A stretch of DNA of 5,681 nucleotides from Actinomycetota bacterium (GTDB lineage: Bacteria > Actinomycetota > Thermoleophilia > Gaiellales > Gaiellaceae), in the NCBI GenBank assembly GCA_005885565.1, contig VAXK01000072.1, positions 1 to 5,681 of the forward strand. The letters run 5' to 3'. Under the pieces are notes generated by a model. That model saw nothing but the letters and a program-made list of their open reading frames with translations, was not told the origin of the DNA and made no database searches. Each line of letters starts with the position of its first letter. Within the stretch, counting starts at the first letter, position 1. The translations under genes and the position numbers were made by a program. This document shows, piece by piece, positions 1 to 4,751 of the stretch.

Positions 1-1
1 G

Positions 2-100
2 ACCCTCGTCGCGTCAGTCGCCGTGGCGGCTCATCCCGCGGCGCACGTGGCCAGCGAGACGCAGTTCGGCGCCGCGGTCGCCGCCAGCAGCGGGACGTGA
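2..100 (+). CDS. Upstream fragment of frameshifted beta-helix protein (partial)
   Basis: An open frame enters from the left edge and stops at a TGA at 98-100. It has 32 codons, almost all ending in G or C, which is the codon signature of the neighbouring genes. The +1 frame over the same bases is arginine-rich with poorer third positions, so it is probably not the translated one. The last residues (FGAAVAASSGT) join naturally to VRIVNNTI, encoded in another frame from 97. Adding one G near 96-98 would fuse the two frames. The fragment is therefore most likely the same protein as the next entry, broken by a one-base deletion or a sequencing error. An alternative is a separate gene overlapping a GTG start by 4 bases (GTGA). 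I see no recognisable domain in the fragment alone. Confidence 0.45.
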   Translation, partial: TLVASVAVAAHPAAHVASETQFGAAVAASSGT

Positions 101-483
101 GGATCGTGAACAACACCATCCTGACCGGGGCGCGGCGCTCCGACGGCTACCTCGGCGCGCTGCGCATGAGCTCTAGGTACCACACGCTGCCGCGGCGCGA
201 GCGGCCGCCACTCGCGAACAACGTGATCGGCGTCCTCGAGCGTCCGTGGCCGGTCTGCCGCGTCGTCCGGGCCTCGGTCTCGAACGTCGTCGTCAAGGGG
301 ACGACATGCTCGGCCTCAGACGCGAGCGGCCCCGTCGACCTCGACCCGCGCGGCCGGCCGACGGCCGACTCGACGCTCCTGATCGACGTGGGGAGCCGCC
401 GCTACGCGCCGCCGACCGACATCACCGGCCGCCGCCGCGGGCCGGACCCGGACGTCGGCGCCTACGAGTACGCCGGCCGGTAG
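97..483 (+). CDS. C-terminal part of secreted parallel beta-helix / choice-of-anchor Q-type protein
   Basis: This 128-codon stretch reads as the end of an extracellular right-handed beta-helix protein. It opens with a coil-like VRIVNNTI strand, has a second NNVIGV strand and two cysteines (the CSASD region). It closes with the hallmark tail of the choice-of-anchor Q group: GPVDLDPRGRPT, then STLLIDVGS, DITGRRR and a final PDVGAYEY. That tail is known from secreted or surface beta-helix proteins of bacteria; ligand and reaction are unknown. There is no signal peptide, because the N-terminus lies off-window or in another frame. The GTG at 97 lacks a convincing ribosome binding site and falls inside a beta-strand, so I treat it as the point where the frame resumes rather than a true start. 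The stop TAG at 481-483 touches a terminator-like hairpin, and the gene converges on the next one. Confidence 0.7.
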   Translation: MRIVNNTILTGARRSDGYLGALRMSSRYHTLPRRERPPLANNVIGVLERPWPVCRVVRASVSNVVVKGTTCSASDASGPVDLDPRGRPTADSTLLIDVGSRRYAPPTDITGRRRGPDPDVGAYEYAGR

Positions 484-510
484 AGGGGCCGGGACGAGCC
501 CCGGCCCCTC
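483..510. terminator. Perfect 11-bp hairpin between convergent genes
   Basis: GAGGGGCCGGG at 483-493 pairs perfectly with CCCGGCCCCTC at 500-510 around a 6-base loop. It begins at the last base of the upstream stop codon and ends 9 bases before the stop of the leftward gene. Neither strand shows a T-tract, so it resembles the U-less, GC-only terminators proposed for actinobacteria. It probably serves both directions; function is inferred from structure and position. Confidence 0.65.
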
Positions 511-519
511 GCAGATGTC

Positions 520-1581
520 TCAGCGCGAGACCGCGCAGCCGTCCTGGCCGGCGTCGAAGGCCTCGTTCGACCACGTCGGCTGGATCGCGTACTGGCGCCC
601 CGCGAGCGTGATGTTCTGGGTGTGGTACCAGGCGCACTTGTCGGCGTTCTCGCTCGTCTGGTCGTCGTTCCAGCCGTCCTGGACGGAGAAGAAGTTGTCC
701 GGGTCGGTGACGGCCTCGGAGTACTCGTGGCCGACGACGATCGAGTAGCCGTCGAAGACGCCGTTCCCGAACGAGTTCGACGTCGCGTTGACGCTGTTCG
801 CGCCGCAGCTCCCGATGATCCAGTCCTTGTTTAGGTACGGGATGAAGGAGTACTGGATCCGGTACGGGTTGCCGAGCCCGTCGATCGAGGTCGTCTGCGT
901 GTGGTAGCCGCAGTAGACGGGCTGGCCGGTGCCGATCGTCCGCGGCGGCGTCATGACGATGTACGTCGCGTCCGGGTCGTAGTTGAAGTGGGCGGACGCG
1001 CGCATGGCCTCCATCGCGATCGGGTCGTCGACGAGGTTCTGCGCGAGGCCCAGCGTGACGATGTCGTCGGGAACCGGGGTCGGATCGGTCCACGTGCCCT
1101 TCAGCTGGTGCTTCGGGTTCGTGACGAACTGCGCGCCGGGGATGCCCGCGCAGCTCGTCGTCCCGGCCGGGACGTTGCGGCAGTACTGCGTCTGCACGCC
1201 GGCCCATGGGCTGCCGCCGACGTTCGCGAAGAAGGAGTTCAGGTAGTTCTGGAGCGTCTTGCTCGAGAAGGTCCTGCCGTTCACGTCGGTGACGGAGAAG
1301 CCCGTCGCCCACTCCGGGCCCCAGTAGATCAGGTAGACGGCGGGCTTGATCTCGACGCCGATCGCGCCGGGCCCGGCGCTTCCGCCGTGGTAGATGATGT
1401 CGTTGGTGAGTGCGTCGGGCGACGGCGGAGTCGTCGAGCCCCAGAAGAAGTGCTTCGGGTTCGTGAGCCCCGAGTCGGCGGGCGCGGCGGGCGACGCGCC
1501 GAAGACGCCGAGCGCCGCGAGGACAGCCGCAAGCGCGACGACCGCACGCACGCAACGCGCGAACGAACGAGCTGATCTCAC
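520..1581 (-). CDS. Secreted EXORDIUM/PHI-1-like protein with HExxE motif
   Basis: The product has 353 residues. I chose the GTG start at 1581 because GGAGGT lies 6 bases upstream; an ATG 69 bases further up would add a basic tail before the signal peptide. Residues 1-34 form a signal peptide (Arg-rich start, VRAVVALAAVLAALGVFGAS, probable cleavage after APA), so export is expected. The mature part contains VYLIYWGP (82-89), QNYLNSFFANVGGSPW (111-126), YIVMTPP (207-213), YCGYHTQT (223-230) and GNGVFDGYSIVVGHEYSEAVTDP (272-294). DGWND (302-306) and ENADKC (311-316) follow. The YLIYWGP start, the S-W segment and the FCGYH-like segment recall the EXORDIUM/phosphate-induced-1 family. HEYSE with later acidic and Cys residues looks like a metal site, possibly a protease, but no catalysis is established. 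Cysteines at 134, 144, 224, 259, 316 and 349 suggest disulfides. It is divergent from mtnP. Confidence 0.75.
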   Translation of the reverse strand: MRSARSFARCVRAVVALAAVLAALGVFGASPAAPADSGLTNPKHFFWGSTTPPSPDALTNDIIYHGGSAGPGAIGVEIKPAVYLIYWGPEWATGFSVTDVNGRTFSSKTLQNYLNSFFANVGGSPWAGVQTQYCRNVPAGTTSCAGIPGAQFVTNPKHQLKGTWTDPTPVPDDIVTLGLAQNLVDDPIAMEAMRASAHFNYDPDATYIVMTPPRTIGTGQPVYCGYHTQTTSIDGLGNPYRIQYSFIPYLNKDWIIGSCGANSVNATSNSFGNGVFDGYSIVVGHEYSEAVTDPDNFFSVQDGWNDDQTSENADKCAWYHTQNITLAGRQYAIQPTWSNEAFDAGQDGCAVSR

Positions 1582-1587
1582 AGGTCT

Positions 1588-1593
1588 ACCTCC
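1588..1593 (-). promoter_or_regulatory. Strong Shine-Dalgarno site (GGAGGT)
   Basis: On the minus strand GGAGGT sits 6 bases before the GTG at 1581. It decides the start of the EXORDIUM-like gene and places the signal peptide at the very N-terminus. Confidence 0.85.
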
Positions 1594-1665
1594 ACTGGTC
1601 GATGCGAGAGGGTGCCGCGTCGTACGAGGAATCGGCTTACCCCGAAGCACCGGAATCGAATCGGA

Positions 1666-1671
1666 TACGTT
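1666..1671 (+). promoter_or_regulatory. Candidate -10 element for leaderless mtnP
   Basis: TACGTT fits the TANNNT form of actinobacterial -10 boxes. It ends 7 bases before the GTG at 1679, so transcription would start at or next to the start codon. The absence of any Shine-Dalgarno sequence before mtnP agrees with a leaderless message. I see no good -35 box, so this is a tentative call. Confidence 0.35.
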
Positions 1672-1678
1672 CGTCTTC

Positions 1679-2473
1679 GTGAGCGCGGAGATCGGCGTCT
1701 TCGGCGGCTCTGGCTTCTACTCGTTCCTCGACACCGTCGAGGAGCTCGAGGTCGACACGCCGTACGGGACGCCCTCGGCGCCCTTCGTCGTCGGCGAAGT
1801 CGAGGGTCGAAGGGTCGCGTTCTGTCCGCGACACGGCCGCCGGCACGAGCTTCCGCCCCACGCGATCCCGTACCGCGCCAACGTCTGGGCGATGCGCGAG
1901 CTGGGAGTGCGGTGGATCGTCGGCCCGAACGCCTCGGGAGCGCTCCGGCCCGACATCGCGCTCGGCGAGTTCGTGGTCTGCGACCAGCTCGTCGACCTGA
2001 CTCGCGGTCGGGCCGATACCTTCTACGACGGTCCCGAGACGACCCACGTCTCGGCCGCGGACCCGTACTGCCCCGTGCTGAGGCGCCTTATCGTCGAGAC
2101 CGCACGCGAGCTCGGGATCCCGGTGCGAGACGGCGGGACGGTCGTGACCATCCAGGGCCCGCGCTTCGCGACGCGCGCCGAGTCGCGCTGGTTCGCCTCG
2201 CTCGGCGAGGTGATCAACATGACCGCCTATCCCGAGTGCCACCTCGCCCGCGAGCTCGAGCTCTGTTACGCGAACGTTTCGACGATCACCGACCACGACG
2301 TCGGCGTCGAAGGCCAGGAGCCGGTCTCGGCGGAGACGGTCGTCCGGGTCTTCGACGAGAACAACGCGCGTCTTCGGGAGCTCCTCTTCGCCGCGATCCC
2401 GAAGATCCCGCGCGAGCGACCGGAGCATCTGTGCAGCACCGCCCTTCGCGGCGCGCGGGTCACGCTGCCGTAG
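1679..2473 (+). CDS. mtnP: S-methyl-5'-thioadenosine phosphorylase (PNP/MTAP family 2)
   Basis: The product has 264 residues, close to the family norm. It should cleave 5'-methylthioadenosine with phosphate to adenine and 5-methylthioribose-1-phosphate, in cytosolic methionine and purine salvage. The GTG at 1679 is chosen because the protein then opens with EIGVFGGSGFY, the phosphate-binding start of the family; upstream in-frame codons overlap the divergent gene. Visible family motifs are CPRHGRRHELPPHAIPYRAN (49-68), GPNASGALRP (82-91), GPRFATRAESR (160-170) and VINMT (178-182, ribose contact). TDHD (204-207) follows: Asp205 and Asp207 match the two aspartates that recognise the 6-amino group in MTAP, whereas guanosine/inosine enzymes carry Asn there. 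Adenine-type specificity is thus favoured over PNP or methylthioinosine phosphorylase. No other methionine-salvage gene is in the window. The stop is 4 bases from the convergent tRNA-Lys. Confidence 0.92.
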   Translation: MSAEIGVFGGSGFYSFLDTVEELEVDTPYGTPSAPFVVGEVEGRRVAFCPRHGRRHELPPHAIPYRANVWAMRELGVRWIVGPNASGALRPDIALGEFVVCDQLVDLTRGRADTFYDGPETTHVSAADPYCPVLRRLIVETARELGIPVRDGGTVVTIQGPRFATRAESRWFASLGEVINMTAYPECHLARELELCYANVSTITDHDVGVEGQEPVSAETVVRVFDENNARLRELLFAAIPKIPRERPEHLCSTALRGARVTLP

Positions 2474-2477
2474 GCAG

Positions 2478-2550
2478 TGGGCCGGGCTGGACTCGAACCA
2501 GCGGCCTTGGGATTAAAAGTCCCCTGCTCTACCAGCTGAGCTACCGGCCC
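2478..2550 (-). tRNA. tRNA-Lys(UUU)
   Basis: This is a 73-nt cloverleaf on the minus strand. The acceptor GGGCCGG (2550-2544) pairs perfectly with CCGGCCC (2485-2479), with discriminator A at 2478. The D-arm carries AGCTCAGCTGGTAGAGC. The anticodon loop CTTTTAA (2519-2513) places TTT at 2517-2515, and the T-arm is GCTGG-TTCGAGT-CCAGC. The outermost anticodon-stem pair (G27 and A43) is mismatched; the other four pair. CCA is not encoded, so it must be added after transcription. The gene lies 10 bases downstream of the LapA-type gene on the same strand and may be co-transcribed with it. Confidence 0.95.
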
Positions 2551-2560
2551 TGTACCGAGT

Positions 2561-2863
2561 CTAGGCCCGGCGGCGGGTGCGGCGGTGGAAGAGCAGGCCC
2601 GTCACGATCCCCGAGAGCCAGCCGAGCAGCGCGGCGACGATGATGATCCAGATCAGCGACTGACGGCTCGAGCCGACGACCCAGCTGATCTTCACGCGGC
2701 GGGTGTTGGCGACGATGAGCGCGACGAGGACGACGAAGAACGCGGCGAGCAGGAAGGCCCACGCATAGAGCTTTGCGCGGCGGCGGCGCACCGTCGCGTC
2801 GCCCTCGGGCTCGACCGCGGGTACCGTTCCGTGTCGTTCGGCATCGGGAGGAAGCTCACTCAC
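2561..2863 (-). CDS. LapA/DUF1049-type two-helix membrane protein
   Basis: The product has 100 residues from a GTG at 2863 (VSELPPD...). This start leaves a 48-base gap to the divergent small gene; the ribosome binding site is weak, and reading further upstream would run into that gene. A charged N-terminal stretch (1-33) precedes a first membrane segment (about 33-53, WAFLLAAFFVVLVALIVANT). A short loop RRVKISWVVGSSRQS follows, then a second membrane segment (about 69-92) and a basic RRTRRRA tail. Two helices joined by a loop with VKISWV, and a GWLSG motif in helix 2, are typical of the lipopolysaccharide assembly protein A domain (formerly DUF1049). In actinobacteria, which mostly lack LPS, such proteins are small inner-membrane proteins of unknown role. 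It lies directly upstream of tRNA-Lys on the same strand. Confidence 0.8.
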   Translation of the reverse strand: MSELPPDAERHGTVPAVEPEGDATVRRRRAKLYAWAFLLAAFFVVLVALIVANTRRVKISWVVGSSRQSLIWIIIVAALLGWLSGIVTGLLFHRRTRRRA

Positions 2864-2900
2864 GTTCCGAAGTGTGGCAGGGTTGGCGGAAGCACCGAAA

Positions 2901-2907
2901 GAGAGGA
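2901..2907 (+). promoter_or_regulatory. Ribosome binding site for the small coiled-coil gene
   Basis: GAGAGGA ends 4 bases before the ATG at 2912. It supports that ATG over in-frame upstream starts, which would run antisense through the LapA-type gene. Confidence 0.6.
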
Positions 2908-2911
2908 TCCC

Positions 2912-3058
2912 ATGAGCGCGAAGCGACAGCAGACGTTGGCGAAGCTCCAGCGCGAGCTTGCGATCAAGGAGCGCCGCGCGCGCAAGCTCGAGAAGAAGCA
3001 GGCGAAGGCGGCCGCCAAGGACGGCGAGTCGGCGGACGCGCCCCAGCCGTCCGAGTGA
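2912..3058 (+). CDS. Small Lys/Arg-rich coiled-coil protein
   Basis: This 48-residue cytosolic protein starts MSAKRQQTLAKLQREL and continues through a highly charged single helix (about residues 4-36), rich in Lys, Arg and Ala with heptad-like spacing. It ends in an acidic, Pro-containing tail (DGESADAPQPSE). The ATG at 2912 is preceded by GAGAGGA, and codons strongly favour G/C at the third base, both signs of a real gene. There is no signal peptide, membrane segment or enzyme motif. Similar short basic helical proteins occur as uncharacterised genes in actinobacteria; nucleic-acid or ribosome association is a guess from charge only. It is transcribed away from the LapA-type gene across only 48 bases and is followed immediately by a strong hairpin, so it is probably a one-gene unit. 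Confidence 0.7.
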   Translation: MSAKRQQTLAKLQRELAIKERRARKLEKKQAKAAAKDGESADAPQPSE

Positions 3059-3060
3059 AG

Positions 3061-3105
3061 CGGCGACGAGGACCGAGCTGGGGAACGGCCCAGTCCTCGT
3101 CGCTG
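3061..3105. terminator. Long hairpin terminator after the small coiled-coil gene
   Basis: GCGACGAGGAC (3063-3073) pairs perfectly with GTCCTCGTCGC (3093-3103). A G-T and a C-G pair extend the base to 3061/3105. Inside, TGGG (3079-3082) can pair with CCCA (3089-3092), giving a long, slightly bulged stem. It starts 2 bases after the stop at 3058. The only downstream T-richness is a weak TGTCAT, so the stem itself would do the work. Confidence 0.7.
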
Positions 3106-3109
3106 TCAT

Positions 3110-3128
3110 AGCGACGTACAGCGTCGCT
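3110..3128 (-). terminator. Short hairpin after the post-COAP-like gene
   Basis: AGCGACG (3110-3116) pairs perfectly with CGTCGCT (3122-3128) around a 5-base loop. It lies 2 bases beyond the stop of the leftward gene ending at 3131. Together with the larger hairpin at 3061-3105 it fills the convergent gap. No T-tract follows on the minus strand. Confidence 0.5.
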
Positions 3129-3130
3129 GC

Positions 3131-4189
3131 TTACTGATGAACCTGGATGTTCCCCTGCGTGAGCACGCCGGTGGCGCTGTACCCGCTCGAGGTCGTGATC
3201 GTGAAGGTATCCGCTCCGATTCCGGGGTCGGCGTTGTCCTGGACATGGATTCGGTATGTCGTCGGAGAGCCGTTGATCGCGGCGGTTCCGGCGAACGTCG
3301 CCTGGTTTCCGGACTGCGAGTACTGCGTCGCGTCGTAGCAGCGGATGCGAATCGCACCGTCGACCACGTTGCACCGTCCGATGATCGTCCCGTCCTCTTT
3401 ACTGTAGGCGGCGAAGCCGAACGTGATCCCGCGGCTGCCGTCGGCATGGTTGATCTGTCCGCCGCCTGTTGCGTGACCGGTCGTCGTGAGAGGCACAACT
3501 CCGTTCGAAAGGACGAAGAATTCCGAAAAGCCGGCAGCAACGATGTTGTTCTGCTGGTCGTAGAGCGGCTGGATCTCCGAGTAGGAAAGCCCGCTATCGC
3601 GAAACTGTCCAGACGACGTTGTTATGAGGGCGTCGTATGACGTGTTCGCGAAGAAGTACCACGTCGTGGTCCCGTCGGGTGCCTGGATACATGCGGCCTC
3701 GCTGAGCGGATTGCCGGCGATCGGAGCGAGCTCTTTCGTTCCCGAGACCGTGGTCTCCGCAGAGGTGACGGTGAAATCCTCGTTGAACTGCGTCACCTCC
3801 CCAACCGCCGTGATCGGAAAGCCGGACTGGGTCTCGGGCGGCAGGATCTGAGGTCCGAACGACGCAGAGCCGCTGGCGTCGACGACTCCTGGGTACGGTC
3901 CCAGCGCGAACCCCTCCGTCATCGTAAAGGAGAGCGTGCTGGTGCCCGTCGGATTGCAGTTACCGCTTACTTGGAAAAGCTGCGGGTTGAAGAACGTCCG
4001 AAATTGGTGGAACTCTTCGCCCTGAAGGCTCGATGGCTCCTGCGCCTGTGCTGAGCCGGCCGCACCCAGCGCACACACGAGCGCGGTCGCGAGGACTCCG
4101 ACTCCTCTTCGCCTGCTGGGCCGCCGCTTCGCCCCGAACGAGGCGAGCACGGCGTCAACGATTGTTGCGAGACCGAACAATCGTCGCAT
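3131..4189 (-). CDS. Secreted protein with post-COAP-1-like C-terminal domain
   Basis: The product has 352 residues. The ATG at 4189 is chosen because AGGAGGAC lies just upstream. The N-terminus is unusual: 20 mostly hydrophobic residues (MRRLFGLATIVDAVLASFGA), then a basic KRRPSRRR patch. A normal export signal follows (about 29-49, GVGVLATALVCALGAAGSAQA), with likely cleavage after AQA. Residues 50-235 are a Thr/Ser/Gly-rich, probably beta-sandwich region that I cannot place in a family; it contains a TTWYFFANTSYDALITTSSGQFRD stretch. Residues 238-352 carry GHATGGGQI, FGFAAY, ATFAGTAAINGSPTTYRIHVQDN, DPGIGADTFTI and a closing GYSATGVLTQGNIQVH. This is the pattern of the small beta domain called post-COAP-1 in secreted actinobacterial proteins. 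An extracellular structural or adhesive role is inferred. Third-position G/C is visibly lower than in the left-hand genes. Confidence 0.72.
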   Translation of the reverse strand: MRRLFGLATIVDAVLASFGAKRRPSRRRGVGVLATALVCALGAAGSAQAQEPSSLQGEEFHQFRTFFNPQLFQVSGNCNPTGTSTLSFTMTEGFALGPYPGVVDASGSASFGPQILPPETQSGFPITAVGEVTQFNEDFTVTSAETTVSGTKELAPIAGNPLSEAACIQAPDGTTTWYFFANTSYDALITTSSGQFRDSGLSYSEIQPLYDQQNNIVAAGFSEFFVLSNGVVPLTTTGHATGGGQINHADGSRGITFGFAAYSKEDGTIIGRCNVVDGAIRIRCYDATQYSQSGNQATFAGTAAINGSPTTYRIHVQDNADPGIGADTFTITTSSGYSATGVLTQGNIQVHQ

Positions 4190-4192
4190 GTG

Positions 4193-4200
4193 GTCCTCCT
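4193..4200 (-). promoter_or_regulatory. Strong Shine-Dalgarno site (AGGAGGAC)
   Basis: On the minus strand AGGAGGAC is followed by CAC and the ATG at 4189. Its near-consensus match fixes this start and shows that the odd 28-residue N-terminal extension before the export signal is translated. Confidence 0.85.
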
Positions 4201-4283
4201 TGCGTCGCGCACCGCGAGAACGCCGTGAACGCGCACGCTGGGCCTGCCACGGCACTCTGGTCTGCCAGCTCCCGACGAGGCCC

Positions 4284-4297
4284 GATCACTTGTGATC
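4284..4297. promoter_or_regulatory. Candidate operator (inverted repeat)
   Basis: GATCAC and GTGATC form perfect 6-base inverted arms separated by TT. The site lies about 95 bases upstream of the ATG of the leftward secreted protein, within its likely promoter region. A dimeric repressor or activator could bind here; no specific regulator family is indicated. Confidence 0.35.
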
Positions 4298-4433
4298 CCC
4301 GGTGCCAATGAACGAACACCACTGTAACGCCTGGCAACGGAATTGGATAGGCCTCTCCATTTCTTAGGCAGACGGCGGCAGATCGCCCCTCTCGGTGAGG
4401 TTTGCGAGCCTTCGCCGGCGTAGCAGAGGGCCG

Positions 4434-4504
4434 TGCCGCGGTGGCCGGATCGAACCGCCGACCTCCTGCTAGGAAGGCAGGCGCTCTCCTCAGGTCGCCG
4501 CGAC
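4434..4504 (-). pseudogene. Degenerate tRNA-Gly(UCC)-like sequence
   Basis: On the minus strand a 7-base acceptor GTCGCGG (4504-4498) pairs with CCGCGGC (4441-4435, one G-T pair), with an A discriminator. The anticodon stem CCTGC/GCAGG is perfect around the loop CTTCCTA, giving anticodon TCC (4474-4472). The AGGTCGGCGGTTCGATC segment looks like a tRNA-Gly variable and T-loop region. Defects are a short D-arm whose stem does not pair, a T-stem with a mismatch (GGCGG against CGGCC), an extra base before the acceptor, and a pyrimidine at position 37 where functional tRNAs carry a purine. I read it as a decayed tRNA; a strongly atypical functional tRNA is less likely. Confidence 0.5.
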
Positions 4505-4580
4505 AGAGCTTCAGCCCGGTCGCGCGCTAATCCGGGTTCGCCAGGCCCCTCTTTCGAGCCCACGGCTATCCTGGACCCCG

Positions 4581-4656
4581 GCCCCCATCGACTAGCGGCC
4601 TAGGTCACGGCCCTTTCAAGGCCGTAGCGCGGGTTCGAATCCCGCTGGGGGCACCA
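4581..4656 (+). tRNA. tRNA-Glu(UUC) with encoded CCA
   Basis: The acceptor GCCCCCA (4581-4587) pairs perfectly with TGGGGGC (4646-4652), followed by discriminator A and an encoded CCA (4654-4656). The anticodon stem CGGCC/GGCCG encloses CTTTCAA, with TTC at 4615-4617, and the T-arm is GCGGG-TTCGAAT-CCCGC. All stems are intact. A TATCCT (4567-4572) lies 8 bases upstream as a possible -10 box. The 3' end recurs near 5613, as expected if this tRNA was used as an integration site. Confidence 0.96.
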
Positions 4657-4664
4657 GACAGCTC
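4648..4664 (+). repeat. att-like direct repeat, copy 1 (tRNA-Glu 3' end)
   Basis: GGGGCACCAGACAGCTC covers the last 9 bases of tRNA-Glu (with CCA) and 8 bases of flank. It recurs at 5613-5629 in the same orientation with one difference (C to T). A tRNA 3' end duplicated downstream is the classic footprint of tyrosine-integrase insertion, though no integrase is visible. Confidence 0.5.
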
Positions 4665-4675
4665 TCATTTAAACC

Positions 4676-4708
4676 CAGGCCAGCGAAAGCTGGTCTGTCT
4701 TCTCTCCT
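4676..4708 (+). terminator. Intrinsic terminator of tRNA-Glu
   Basis: CAGGCCAGC (4676-4684) pairs with GCTGGTCTG (4689-4697), one G-T pair, around a GAAA tetraloop. It is followed by the pyrimidine/T-rich run TCTTCTCTCCT. It begins 20 bases after the tRNA CCA end and is the most canonical Rho-independent terminator in the window. Confidence 0.8.
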
Positions 4709-4751
4709 CGCCGCAGTGCGAGCGTTTAACAAGCCTTGACGGCAGCGGGCA

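Noticed and set aside
422..1555. Long minus-strand frame with no internal stop opposite 901-1575 and overlapping the EXORDIUM-like gene
   Set aside because: It is an Arg/Pro-rich shadow in another frame; the frame with signal peptide, ribosome binding site and coherent motifs is the real gene.
1582..1650. ATG start at 1650 for the EXORDIUM-like gene
   Set aside because: It adds 23 basic residues before the signal peptide and lacks a ribosome binding site; GTG 1581 has GGAGGT at ideal spacing.
1637..2428. Long minus-strand frame antisense to mtnP
   Set aside because: Shadow of the high-GC mtnP codons; Arg/Asp-rich with no domain, while mtnP matches its family along its full length.
4284..4297. 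CRP/FNR-type binding site
   Set aside because: The CRP consensus is TGTGA-N6-TCACA; here the arms are in the opposite order with a 2-base spacer.
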